Assembly (NCBI GenBank): GCA_051010095.1 | Contig: JBPCVX010000024.1 | Location: 1-16,834 of the forward strand | Source: CAJQND01 sp051010095 | GTDB taxonomy: Bacteria > Pseudomonadota > Alphaproteobacteria > Rhizobiales > CAJQND01 | Length of the DNA: 16,834 nucleotides | Direction of reading: 5' to 3' | Shown here: positions 7,735-15,029 of the stretch, piece by piece | Layout: the number at the start of each line of letters is the position of its first letter | How positions within the stretch are numbered: the stretch's first letter is position 1 | Notes under the pieces: model-generated | Told to the model about the DNA's origin: nothing | What the model saw: the letters and a program-made list of their open reading frames with translations, nothing else | Database searches by the model: none | Translations under genes and position numbers: made by a program

Positions 7735-8054
7735 GTTCACCCGATGCCAATTTACTGAATGAGACAAAAGCCTGGCTCGATGAGGGAAGACAAGTCGCAC
7801 TTGCCACAGTCATTGAAACCTGGGGCTCTGCGCCGCAGCCTGTTGGATCGCAGCTTGCAATCGATGGTGATGGCAACTTTATTGGTTCCGTCTCCGGCGG
7901 TTGCGTTGAGGGCGCTGTGGTAACCGAAGCACAGGATGTGCTGGCCTCAGGCGCACCAAAAGTGCTCGAGTTTGGCGTTGCCGATGAAACCGCCTGGGAA
8001 GTGGGATTGGCCTGCGGCGGCCGTATCCGTATTAACGTGGAGCCCGTTGTTTAA
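7731..8054 (+). CDS. XdhC/CoxI family protein, stand-alone N-terminal domain
   Basis: A 107-residue protein that corresponds only to the N-terminal domain of XdhC/CoxI. The hallmarks are GSAPQPVG at 32-39, GSVSGGCVEG at 52-61 and LACGGRI at 93-99. In full-length XdhC proteins (about 280-350 residues) this domain joins a C-terminal Rossmann domain, and the protein binds the molybdenum cofactor, protects it, supports its sulfuration and hands it to the apoenzyme. Here the second domain is the next gene, two bases further on. An in-frame start at 7707 exists inside coxE, but ATG 7731 overlaps the coxE stop as ATGA and matches the family N-terminus, so it is preferred. Both halves look intact, so this is a true gene split and not a decayed gene. 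Confidence 0.9.
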   Translation: MSSPDANLLNETKAWLDEGRQVALATVIETWGSAPQPVGSQLAIDGDGNFIGSVSGGCVEGAVVTEAQDVLASGAPKVLEFGVADETAWEVGLACGGRIRINVEPVV

Positions 8055-8056
8055 AG

Positions 8057-8743
8057 ATGAAGCGCGAAACGCTTGAACAGCTTCTGAACGCACAATCAGC
8101 CCGTCGGGCGGTGGCGCTTGTAACCAGCCTTGATGACGGATCGGAGCGGGTTGTGGCGCTGGAGAATGCGGCAGATGATCAACTCTGCGATTATCTTGAG
8201 CAGGCGTTCAGGTTCGATAAATCGGGCGTGATCAGCGTTGAAGAAGGGGAATTCTTCATCAATGTCTATAACCCGCCTCTTAAAATGGTGCTGGTTGGCG
8301 CCGTGCATATTGCGCAAGCGCTTATACCCATGGCGCAACTCGCGGGCTTCGATGTGGTTGTGATCGACCCGCGCGGCGCATTCGCCACGGATGCGCGGTT
8401 TCCAGATGTTTCATTGCATGCAGAATGGCCTGATGAAATTATTCCCGAAATTGGTCTGGATGCGCGCACAGCTATGGTCGCGCTCACTCATGATCCCAAG
8501 ATTGATGACCCAGCGCTTACGCTGGCGCTGAAATCAGATGTGTTTTACATCGGCGCTCTTGGCTCTAAACGCACCCATACGGGCCGGCTTGAGCGCCTTG
8601 CTGCACATGATTTTGATGAAAGCACACTGAAACGCATCTGCGGACCTATCGGTCTTGATATTGGCGCGAAGGGCCAAGCAGAAATTGCCATCTCCATCAT
8701 GGCTGAAGTGGTGCAGTATTTGCGCCTTGGGTCACCGACATGA
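8057..8743 (+). CDS. XdhC family protein, stand-alone Rossmann domain
   Basis: A 228-residue protein matching the XdhC C-terminal Rossmann domain, with a linker-like N-terminus of about 70 residues. Signatures are VLVGAVHIAQAL at 78-89 (variant of the GxGH.A dinucleotide motif), VIDPR at 102-106, LTHDPKIDDPAL at 143-154, IGALGSKRT at 165-173, and the closing GPIGLDIGAKGQAEIAISI block from 196. It presumably pairs with the preceding small protein to make a two-chain XdhC that delivers molybdenum cofactor to CoxL. The gap to the upstream gene is two bases, and the stop overlaps the next ATG (ATGA). It alone could be labelled CoxF or CoxI; orthology is not decidable here. Confidence 0.9.
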   Translation: MKRETLEQLLNAQSARRAVALVTSLDDGSERVVALENAADDQLCDYLEQAFRFDKSGVISVEEGEFFINVYNPPLKMVLVGAVHIAQALIPMAQLAGFDVVVIDPRGAFATDARFPDVSLHAEWPDEIIPEIGLDARTAMVALTHDPKIDDPALTLALKSDVFYIGALGSKRTHTGRLERLAAHDFDESTLKRICGPIGLDIGAKGQAEIAISIMAEVVQYLRLGSPT

Positions 8744-10344
8744 AATTTGGCGAAATTTCGGTTGCAGATGCCGTAGGAGCCATCTTGGCCCACTCCGTTG
8801 CGCCGTTCAAAAAAGGCCGTTTGCTGAGCGCTGAAGACATCGAGACGCTGCAAGGAGAAGGTGTTAGCCATATCTATGCTGCGCAATTGGAAAATGGCGA
8901 TATCGGCGAGGATGAAGCAGCGCAGCTTTCAGCGCAGGCGGTGACGGGTGAAGGCGTTAGTAGCGCGCAGGCATTTACAGGCCGCGTTAACCTGTATTCA
9001 GAGCGTGCTGGCGTGCTCGCTCTTGGCGAGCACCGGCTGCGCACGATCAATCAGTTCAGCGAAAACCTTACCATTGCGACCTTGCCGGCATTTGAAAAGG
9101 TTGCTGCAGGACAAATGGTTGCGACAGTGAAGGTCATTACCTTCGCTGTTCCAGAAGATGTCGTAGGCGCGGTGCAGCAGATATGCGATAGCCCGCCGCT
9201 TTCGGTTATTCCTTTTAGCGCCAAACGTGCTGGTCTCGTTCAAACCCGATTGCCAAATTCAAAGAACAGCCTGTTTGAGAAAACGAAAAAGGTGATAACA
9301 GATAGGCTGGAAGAGTGCGGTTCAGAGCTTGTGCAGGATAAAGTGTGCGAACACAGCAGCGCCGCGGTCGCCGCAGCAGTTACCAGTATGCACCGAGACG
9401 GATTATCGCCGATCATGGTTTTTGGTGCGTCTGCGATTGTCGACAGAGGTGATGTGGTGCCGCGCGGTATCGAGCAGGCGGGTGGCGAACTCATTCACCT
9501 TGGCATGCCGGTAGACCCGGGCAATCTTTTGCTGCTGGCACGGTTGGATGAGACGCCGGTTATCGGGGTTCCATCATGTGCACGATCGCCAAAGCTCAAT
9601 GGTTTTGATTGGGTTTTGCAGCGATTGCTTGCTGATATCGATGTGTCTGCAGCAGACATCATGGACATGGGAATAGGCGGATTGCTGAAAGAAATTCCAT
9701 CGCGTCCCAAACCACGCGAGAGCTCTGTTCGAGACAATGCCATACACCATGCGCCAAACGTCGCAGCCATTGTATTGGCGGCGGGGTTGTCATCGCGTAT
9801 GGGTGAAGAAAACAAATTGCTCCATGAATTTGAAGACAAGCCACTGGTGTGCAAAACCGTTGAAACAGCGCTTGCCTCCAAGGTGAGCAACGTGTTTGTG
9901 GTGACCGGACATGAAGCAAACAGTGTCATGGCCGCATTGAACGAATTCGATGTAAACTTCGTGCACAATGACGATTATAAATCAGGGTTGGCCAGCTCTC
10001 TTAAAGTGGGCATCCATGCAGTTAGCAACGAGTTTGATGCGGTGGTCGTCATGCTGGGTGATATGCCTTTGGTGGGCCCGGAAATCGTCGATAAGTTGAT
10101 CGCGGCCTACGATCCTGATGAAAGCCGCAGCATTTGCGTGCCGGTTTATGAAGGAAAGCGCGGCAATCCGGTTCTGTGGGGCGCACAATATTTTGAGGAA
10201 TTTGCAGCACTTACCGGAGATATTGGCGCTAAGTTCTTTCTCTCGCAATATGCCGAAGCCGTGTGCGAGGTCGCAATTGAAAGTGACGACATTTTGGCGG
10301 ACTTCGATACGCCGGAAAGCCTGAAGCGGTTGGCGGAAACCTAA
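8740..10344 (+). CDS. Fusion protein: molybdopterin-binding domain plus MobA/MocA-like nucleotidyltransferase
   Basis: A 534-residue protein with two parts. Residues 1 to about 330 form a molybdopterin-binding region of the MoeA/MoaB kind; the recognisable core is around 215-320, with GASAIVDRGDVVPRGI and a conserved LGMPVDPGN stretch. From about 340 is a MobA-like NTP transferase domain with VLAAGLSSRMG at 345-355 and LGDMPL at 439-444, the nucleotide and metal binding motifs. The C-terminal part should be the CTP:molybdopterin cytidylyltransferase (MocA) that makes the dinucleotide form of cofactor used by CoxL-type enzymes, and the N-terminal part may bind or adenylate molybdopterin or load molybdate. 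Public annotation often calls this architecture molybdopterin-binding/glycosyltransferase family 2; the glycosyltransferase name reflects the fold only. It overlaps the XdhC gene by ATGA and ends the operon. Confidence 0.88.
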   Translation: MKFGEISVADAVGAILAHSVAPFKKGRLLSAEDIETLQGEGVSHIYAAQLENGDIGEDEAAQLSAQAVTGEGVSSAQAFTGRVNLYSERAGVLALGEHRLRTINQFSENLTIATLPAFEKVAAGQMVATVKVITFAVPEDVVGAVQQICDSPPLSVIPFSAKRAGLVQTRLPNSKNSLFEKTKKVITDRLEECGSELVQDKVCEHSSAAVAAAVTSMHRDGLSPIMVFGASAIVDRGDVVPRGIEQAGGELIHLGMPVDPGNLLLLARLDETPVIGVPSCARSPKLNGFDWVLQRLLADIDVSAADIMDMGIGGLLKEIPSRPKPRESSVRDNAIHHAPNVAAIVLAAGLSSRMGEENKLLHEFEDKPLVCKTVETALASKVSNVFVVTGHEANSVMAALNEFDVNFVHNDDYKSGLASSLKVGIHAVSNEFDAVVVMLGDMPLVGPEIVDKLIAAYDPDESRSICVPVYEGKRGNPVLWGAQYFEEFAALTGDIGAKFFLSQYAEAVCEVAIESDDILADFDTPESLKRLAET

Positions 10345-10345
10345 A

Positions 10346-10366
10346 AACTGATGATGCTAGTCAGTT
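10346..10366. terminator. Possible weak bidirectional terminator hairpin between convergent genes
   Basis: AACTGA (10346-10351) and TCAGTT (10361-10366) form a 6-bp stem with a 9-base loop, in the 12-base gap between the converging cox operon and DUF427 operon and overlapping the DUF427 stop. A short A-run precedes it, which reads as T on the reverse strand. The stem is AT-rich and weak. Confidence 0.25.
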
Positions 10367-11124
10367 GACCATGCCGTGCGCTGTTTGGGAATTTCATCGC
10401 CATCTACGACAATCGTATCGACCCTTTCATTAAAGAAACACAAGAGATCCTTGATCTTAGGACACTCGGCAATCGGGTCAGGGTAATACCACACGAGATT
10501 TTCATGCGACTTGCCCTCGACATTCACCGCGCAATAGCTGGCGATACCTTTATAGGGGCAGCGGGTCTGAAGTGTGCTTTCAAACAACAGGTCCATGCGA
10601 ATATCAGCTTTGGGTATGTAATAACGCGTCGGTAAACCAGTTTCGAACAAAAACATTGCACGCGTTGTATCGGCAACCAACTTGCCATTTACGATGACTT
10701 GCACGTGTCGCGAAGAGGGAACAGTATCGATCCGTTTGTAAGGATCACGGGCATGCACGAAAATTTCTTCGTCTTCCTCAAACCAGTGGTCTATTTTGTC
10801 CCAATAGAAGGCTGCCAACCCTTTCAGCTCAGGCACATTATCCATTGGTGTTTCATAGCTCCACACGGCATTTTCAGCTGTCGCATTGCCCGTCTTTATC
10901 GTCCAATAAGAGGCGTCACCTTTATAGGGGCAATGGGAGGTATGATCAGACTTTTCCAGAAACTCCTGATTGATATCCTCGAACGGAAAATAGTAGACGG
11001 GCAAATGATTGGATTCATGTACCAGCTTCATGTTGGTGCTGTCGGCAATTGTTTGCCCGTCCAACATTGCGCGGACCCGGCGTGGGCTGCCTTCGATTTT
11101 CACACTGTGTGGCTGTTCCATCAT
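10357..11124 (-). CDS. DUF427 domain protein with two tandem DUF427 domains
   Basis: A 255-residue protein made of two copies of the DUF427 fold, at roughly residues 15-117 and 138-240. Each copy carries the family signature CPYKG (65-69 and 189-193) followed by aromatic residues, a preceding conserved Glu (37 and 161), and a V.Y.P-like segment (AVWSYETP and LVWYYPDP). The function of DUF427 is not established. The second copy has ASYC where the first has ASYW. The first ATG overlaps the radC stop (ATGA on the reverse strand); a second ATG follows at once, so the start could be one codon later. It is the last gene of the reverse-strand sfsA–map–radC run. The cysteines could suggest metal or redox chemistry, but this is a guess. 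Confidence 0.85.
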   Translation of the reverse strand: MMEQPHSVKIEGSPRRVRAMLDGQTIADSTNMKLVHESNHLPVYYFPFEDINQEFLEKSDHTSHCPYKGDASYWTIKTGNATAENAVWSYETPMDNVPELKGLAAFYWDKIDHWFEEDEEIFVHARDPYKRIDTVPSSRHVQVIVNGKLVADTTRAMFLFETGLPTRYYIPKADIRMDLLFESTLQTRCPYKGIASYCAVNVEGKSHENLVWYYPDPIAECPKIKDLLCFFNERVDTIVVDGDEIPKQRTAWSTD

Positions 11125-11825
11125 ATAAGACCCAAACCCTTAAAACTCGCATGTCCGTTGCGCCCAACAATAATATGATCATGAACAGAGATGCTCAACT
11201 TACTTGCGGCTTCGATAATGCGTTTGGTCATTTCAATATCTGCATGCGAAGGCGTTGGATCACCTGAGGGATGATTGTGAACCAGAATGATACTGGACGC
11301 TGAAAGCTCTAAAGCCCGCTTTACCACTTCGCGCGGATAGACCGGGGTGTGATCCACGGTGCCTTCTTGCTGCACTTCGTCTGCAATGAGTAAGTTCTTC
11401 TTGTCCAAGAACAAGATTCGAAACTGCTCTTTTTCATTAAATGCCATGGACGCACGGCAGTAGTCGATAACTGCCGACCAAGAAGCCAGCGCCTGTTTGT
11501 GAAGCACTGCCCCTTGGGTGAGCTTTAATGCAGCGGCATGAATAAGCTTAAGCTCGGTAACGACATTCTCTCCAATGCCTTTAACCTCGGTAAGCCGACG
11601 AGGAGGAGCTGATATTACCTCAGCAAACGAGCCGAATTTTGAAATAAGATCTTTAGCGATAGGCTTTGTGTCGCGTCGCGGCAACGCTCTGAACAAGACC
11701 AACTCGAGCAACTCATAGTCTGCGATTGCGTCAGCTCCATTGTCGCGAAAACGTTGTCGCAGTCTTTCGCGATGCCCGTGAAAATGGGGTTTGGATGTGA
11801 CTTCCTCAAAACCGTCGTCACTCAT
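11121..11825 (-). CDS. radC: RadC family JAMM-domain protein
   Basis: A 234-residue RadC/UPF0758 protein of usual length. The N-terminal part has a helix-hairpin-helix segment, VKGIGENVVTELKLI at 81-95. The C-terminal part has the JAMM metalloprotease-like motif HNHPSGDPTPSHAD with His183, His185 and Asp196 as zinc ligands. Despite the name, a role in DNA repair has been withdrawn for E. coli RadC, and its activity remains unclear. It follows map by 29 bases and overlaps the DUF427 gene, so all are likely one transcript. The order sfsA–map–radC recurs in Hyphomicrobiales. Confidence 0.94.
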   Translation of the reverse strand: MSDDGFEEVTSKPHFHGHRERLRQRFRDNGADAIADYELLELVLFRALPRRDTKPIAKDLISKFGSFAEVISAPPRRLTEVKGIGENVVTELKLIHAAALKLTQGAVLHKQALASWSAVIDYCRASMAFNEKEQFRILFLDKKNLLIADEVQQEGTVDHTPVYPREVVKRALELSASSIILVHNHPSGDPTPSHADIEMTKRIIEAASKLSISVHDHIIVGRNGHASFKGLGLI

Positions 11826-11854
11826 ATTATCTCATAACAATCTAATTTCGCGCG

Positions 11855-12679
11855 CTAGCCTGCATAAGGTGGGCAATGCAATCCAGCGGGAGAAAGTGTA
11901 AAAATTTCATGGCCAGTCTCGGTGACGCCAACTGAGTGTTCAAATTGTGCAGACAGAGAGCGATCCCGTGTTACCGCTGTCCAACCATCAGATAAAACCT
12001 TAACGTGAGGTTTGCCCAGATTGATCATCGGTTCAACTGTAAAAAACATTCCTGGCTTCAAAACCGCGCCTTCGCCTTTGCGGCCATAGTGCAATATGTT
12101 CGGCACGTCGTGGAAAAGACGGCCTAGGCCGTGGCCGCAAAAATCCCTAACCACCGAGCATCGTTCATCTTCTGCGTATCTTTGAATCGCGTGGCCAATA
12201 TCGCCTGTCGTATTGCCCGGCTTTACTTGTTCTAAGCCAATCATAAGCGCATTATAGGTAACTTCGACCAGCCTTTCGGCGCGACGTGAAACGTCTCCCA
12301 CGCAGTACATACGGCTTGAATCACCGTGCCACCCGTCAACGATTAGAGTCACATCTATGTTGATGATATCGCCTTCTTTGAGTGGGCGGTCGCCTGGAAT
12401 TCCATGGCAAACGACATGGTTTATGGAAGTGCAGATTGATTTTGGGAAGCCACGATAATTCAAAGGCGCTGGAATGGCCTCATGTTCGCGCGCGAAGGCA
12501 AGGGCGAGATCGTCGAGCCTTTGTGTGCTGACACCCGGTTCAACGTGGGCGGAGAGCATATCGAGACATTCTGCAGCCAGCTGGCCAGCTTTATGCATGG
12601 CTGTAAAAGCATCAGGGCCATGCAGTTTGATTTGGCCAGTGTTGGCAAGCGGTGCTTCTGTGGCGTCAATATAGCTCAT
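11855..12679 (-). CDS. map: Type I methionine aminopeptidase
   Basis: A 274-residue methionine aminopeptidase that removes the initiator Met from nascent proteins at the ribosome. All five metal ligands are visible: Asp109 (NIDVT), Asp120 (GDSS), His183 (CGHGLG), Glu216 (TVEPM) and Glu247 (QFEHS), and the substrate-side His92 and His190. The length and the lack of an N-terminal zinc finger fit the bacterial type Ia enzyme. The 20 or so residues before the catalytic fold form a short extension common in alphaproteobacteria. It starts 35 bases after sfsA and is followed by radC at 29 bases on the same strand. Confidence 0.97.
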   Translation of the reverse strand: MSYIDATEAPLANTGQIKLHGPDAFTAMHKAGQLAAECLDMLSAHVEPGVSTQRLDDLALAFAREHEAIPAPLNYRGFPKSICTSINHVVCHGIPGDRPLKEGDIINIDVTLIVDGWHGDSSRMYCVGDVSRRAERLVEVTYNALMIGLEQVKPGNTTGDIGHAIQRYAEDERCSVVRDFCGHGLGRLFHDVPNILHYGRKGEGAVLKPGMFFTVEPMINLGKPHVKVLSDGWTAVTRDRSLSAQFEHSVGVTETGHEIFTLSPAGLHCPPYAG

Positions 12680-12714
12680 GAAGGCGTTCCTAAACTTCTT
12701 GTGCGGTATTCTGT

Positions 12715-13434
12715 CTAATTAGAAACAGAAAATGTCAACCTTTTGTCCAATTCAATTCCTTCAAGGTCAAGTTTACAGGAATATGCCAGGGCCTCAACAC
12801 CGCTCTTTTGAGCGGTTTCAAAAGTCTCTGCATAATTTGGATCAATATCACCAGCTAAGCCAAATTGCTTCGCGTCGTCGCGTTGAATGACATAGAGCAT
12901 TACAGCCCGGTTTCCTTGCTTGACCATATTGGCGAGCTCGCCAAGATGCTTTGCACCGCGGGTTGTTACAGAATCAGGAAATTCCGCTCGTCCACGCTGT
13001 CGTAGCAGATGCACGTTCTTAATCTCAACATAGCATGCGGGCTTGTCGTCATCCTCTAACAATATATCGATGCGGCTGTTTTGGCCGTATTTCACTTCGG
13101 TGCGCAGGTTTGCGTAGCCGGTAAGTTCGGGGATTGCACCGCAACTGATAGCCTCTGCAGCAATTTTGTTGGGGTGAGAAGTATTGATCCCCACCAAGGC
13201 TTTGACCCCAAAATCATGGGTTTCGCAAAGCTGCCAGTCCCATTTCAATTTGCGGTTGGGATTGAGGGCAGGCGACAGCCAGACACGCATTCCCGGTTCC
13301 TTTAGCCCCAACATGGCACCTGGATTTGCGCAATGGCTGGTGACGGTTTCGCCAGTTGCGAGTTCAACATCGGCCAGAAAACGCTTGTAGCGTTGAATAA
13401 GGCGGCCTTCGACAAGAGGGGCTGGAAATTTCAT
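12715..13434 (-). CDS. sfsA: SfsA family DNA-binding protein/nuclease
   Basis: A 239-residue SfsA protein of standard length. The N-terminal OB-like domain contains HCANPGAM at 34-41, and the C-terminal domain is a PD-(D/E)XK nuclease-like fold with Asp123 (SRIDILLE) and Glu137/Lys139 (CYVEIKNVHLL). The name comes from sugar fermentation stimulation in E. coli, where it was thought to be a regulator of maltose genes; later annotation treats it as a DNA/RNA nuclease. It is the first gene of the reverse-strand operon and is transcribed away from the CinA-like gene. Confidence 0.95.
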   Translation of the reverse strand: MKFPAPLVEGRLIQRYKRFLADVELATGETVTSHCANPGAMLGLKEPGMRVWLSPALNPNRKLKWDWQLCETHDFGVKALVGINTSHPNKIAAEAISCGAIPELTGYANLRTEVKYGQNSRIDILLEDDDKPACYVEIKNVHLLRQRGRAEFPDSVTTRGAKHLGELANMVKQGNRAVMLYVIQRDDAKQFGLAGDIDPNYAETFETAQKSGVEALAYSCKLDLEGIELDKRLTFSVSN

Positions 13435-13493
13435 ATGTGGAATTTAGAAATTCGCGCTGTTCCCCGCAACGATTTCAGAATAGTTTTGCCCGT
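13435..13493. promoter_or_regulatory. Divergent intergenic region between sfsA and the CinA-like gene
   Basis: These 59 bases separate the two divergent starts, so promoters for both directions should lie here or overlap the gene starts. It is AT-rich near sfsA. No convincing -35/-10 pair or operator could be picked out by eye. Confidence 0.35.
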
Positions 13494-14258
13494 ATGAATG
13501 ATCCAGATACGGTAACTGCCGCTGTGCTGCTGATCGGGGATGAGTTGCTCTCCGGGCGCACCAAAGACAAAAACCTTGGCTATATCGCCGAATACCTCAC
13601 GAATATAGCAATCGAGCTGCGTGAAGCTCGTTTCGTTCCCGATGTGGAGGCGGAGATCGTAGCCGCCTTGAACGCATTGCGCGAGCGTTATGATTATGTG
13701 TTCACCACTGGTGGAATTGGGCCAACCCACGATGATATCACCGCAGATTGCGTGGCAAAGGCGTTCCAAGTGGAAATAGATCACCATCCAGAAGCTGTTG
13801 CTTTGCTCGAAGCGCGATATGAAAATTCGGATCTGGAATTGAATGAAGCCAGATTGCGCATGGCGCGCATTCCTCATGGTGCGCGTTTGGTCTACAACCC
13901 GGTGAGCGTCGCACCTGGGTTTAACGTCGATAATGTATATGTCATGGCGGGGGTGCCACAAATTATGCATGCCATGATGGATAACATTGCCCCGCAGCTT
14001 CGCACCGGGAAACATGTGCAATCACGCACCGTAACCGCACAGCTAGGTGAGGGAGATCTTGCCCCAAAGCTTGCCGAGCTTCAAAAGCAGTATAGCACTG
14101 TTTCGATTGGCAGTTATCCGTTTGAGAAAGATGGAAAATTTGGTTCAAACATTGTGTTGCGATCGAAAGACCAAACGCTACTTGAGCAGGCGGAATCTGC
14201 TGTTCAAGAGATGGTGGATAGTCTCTATAACGACAAATCAGTTATCAGTTGGTCATAA
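13494..14258 (+). CDS. CinA-like molybdopterin-binding domain protein (competence/damage-inducible protein A family)
   Basis: A 254-residue protein whose first 170 residues form a MoCF-type (MoaB/MogA-like) domain: LLIGDELLSGRTKDKN starting near 12, and the TTGGIGPTHDD motif at 71-81. This is the N-terminal module of CinA; the C-terminal amidohydrolase (PncC) domain of full CinA is absent, as is usual in alphaproteobacteria. Its biochemical role is uncertain; the fold binds molybdopterin in MoaB/MogA, while CinA acts on ADP-ribose or damaged NAD in some bacteria. A GTG at 13437 would add 19 residues with no family likeness (many Arg, Ser and Asn), so the ATG at 13494 is preferred although its ribosome binding site is weak. 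It lies divergent from sfsA. Confidence 0.88.
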   Translation: MNDPDTVTAAVLLIGDELLSGRTKDKNLGYIAEYLTNIAIELREARFVPDVEAEIVAALNALRERYDYVFTTGGIGPTHDDITADCVAKAFQVEIDHHPEAVALLEARYENSDLELNEARLRMARIPHGARLVYNPVSVAPGFNVDNVYVMAGVPQIMHAMMDNIAPQLRTGKHVQSRTVTAQLGEGDLAPKLAELQKQYSTVSIGSYPFEKDGKFGSNIVLRSKDQTLLEQAESAVQEMVDSLYNDKSVISWS

Positions 14259-14273
14259 GTCTTGAGGATAACC

Positions 14274-14291
14274 CGCGATGCCTGCATTGCG
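14274..14291 (+). repeat. Hairpin between the CinA-like gene and gpt
   Basis: CGCGATGC and GCATTGCG face each other around CT, giving seven Watson-Crick pairs plus one G-U (with a practical loop of four bases). No T-run follows, so a terminator is unlikely. It lies in the 84-base gap before gpt, whose ribosome binding site AAGGGAG is at about 14329-14335. Confidence 0.25.
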
Positions 14292-14342
14292 CGTTGGTGC
14301 TGCGGCCCTTACATTTTCACGCTTATTGAAGGGAGATAGATT

Positions 14343-14855
14343 ATGGCAGTTGAAGGCGGCAACGTAGAAGAGCGCTATCAAAAGGGATTTCCCGTTTCTT
14401 GGGAGCAGTTGCACCGCGATGCGCGTGCGTTGGCTTGGCGGTTAAATGAAAGCGGGCCATTTAAGTCTGTTGTTGCCGTAACCCGCGGTGGACTTGTGCC
14501 AGCCGCGATTGTGGCGCGTGAGCTTGGCATTCGGATTATCGACACGGTGTGTATCGCGTCATACGATTACGGCACGCAGGGAAACATCGACACTCTAAAG
14601 GGGCCGGGTATATCCACCGCATGCGATGGTGAAAGCGTTGTGATTGTGGACGATCTTGCCGATACAGCAAAGACGGGCAGGGTGGTGCGCGATCTCTTGC
14701 CCAAGGCGCATTTTGCAACCGTGTATACAAAACCGCAGGGGCAGCCCCTGGTTGACACGTTTGTCACCGAAGTGAGCCAGGATACGTGGATTTATCTCCC
14801 TTGGGACATGGCCCTGCAGTTTACGCCACCGATTAAAGATGGCGCCACGGGCTAA
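14343..14855 (+). CDS. gpt: Xanthine-guanine phosphoribosyltransferase
   Basis: A 170-residue purine salvage enzyme that converts guanine, xanthine and, less well, hypoxanthine with PRPP into GMP, XMP and IMP. The PRPP-binding loop is VVIVDDLADTAKTG at 99-112; AVTRGGLVPA at 45-54 is the N-terminal substrate loop; and the C-terminal TKPQGQPLVDTF and DTWIYLPWDMALQF blocks are the same as those marking Gpt in enterobacteria. The N-terminus is about 15-18 residues longer than the E. coli protein. AAGGGAG lies 7 bases before the ATG. It lies downstream of the CinA-like gene on the same strand and upstream of tRNA-Leu. Confidence 0.95.
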   Translation: MAVEGGNVEERYQKGFPVSWEQLHRDARALAWRLNESGPFKSVVAVTRGGLVPAAIVARELGIRIIDTVCIASYDYGTQGNIDTLKGPGISTACDGESVVIVDDLADTAKTGRVVRDLLPKAHFATVYTKPQGQPLVDTFVTEVSQDTWIYLPWDMALQFTPPIKDGATG

Positions 14856-14907
14856 TAAGGCTTGCAGATCAGTTGTCGTGCCTTTAGGACATCCCGGTCA
14901 GAAAAGT

Positions 14908-14994
14908 GCGGGCGTGGCGGAATCGGTAGACGCAACGGACTTAAAATCCGTTTTCCAATCGGAAGTGGGGGTTCAAGTCCCCCCGCCCGCACCA
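14908..14994 (+). tRNA. tRNA-Leu (anticodon UAA)
   Basis: The acceptor stem GCGGGCG (14908-14914) pairs with CGCCCGC (14984-14990). The anticodon arm is ACGGA, loop CTTAAAA, TCCGT (14935-14951), with anticodon TAA at 14942-14944, reading UUA and UUG. A long variable arm typical of class II tRNAs follows, then a T arm GGGGG, TTCAAGT, CCCCC (14967-14983). Discriminator A is at 14991 and the CCA end is encoded at 14992-14994. Confidence 0.97.
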
Positions 14995-15029
14995 TTTTCC
15001 TTAAAAGAATCCCTAAAGACGAGGCCCAG

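Noticed and set aside
8040..8070. Frameshift that breaks one xdhC gene
   Set aside because: The first part ends in a natural domain boundary, the second has its own ATG and a linker, and both keep their motifs; split xdhC is the simpler reading, though reads should be checked.
10699..11178. A 159-codon forward frame opposite the DUF427 gene
   Set aside because: It is the mirror of a gene with two recognised domains; no ribosome binding site or motif supports it.
13431..14021. A 196-codon reverse frame opposite the CinA-like gene
   Set aside because: It lies wholly against a gene with clear MoCF motifs and shows no family likeness of its own.
14908..14994. tRNA-Leu as a possible integration site for a mobile island
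   Set aside because: No integrase gene and no repeat of the tRNA 3' end was noticed in the window, and the genes on both sides look like ordinary chromosomal ones.
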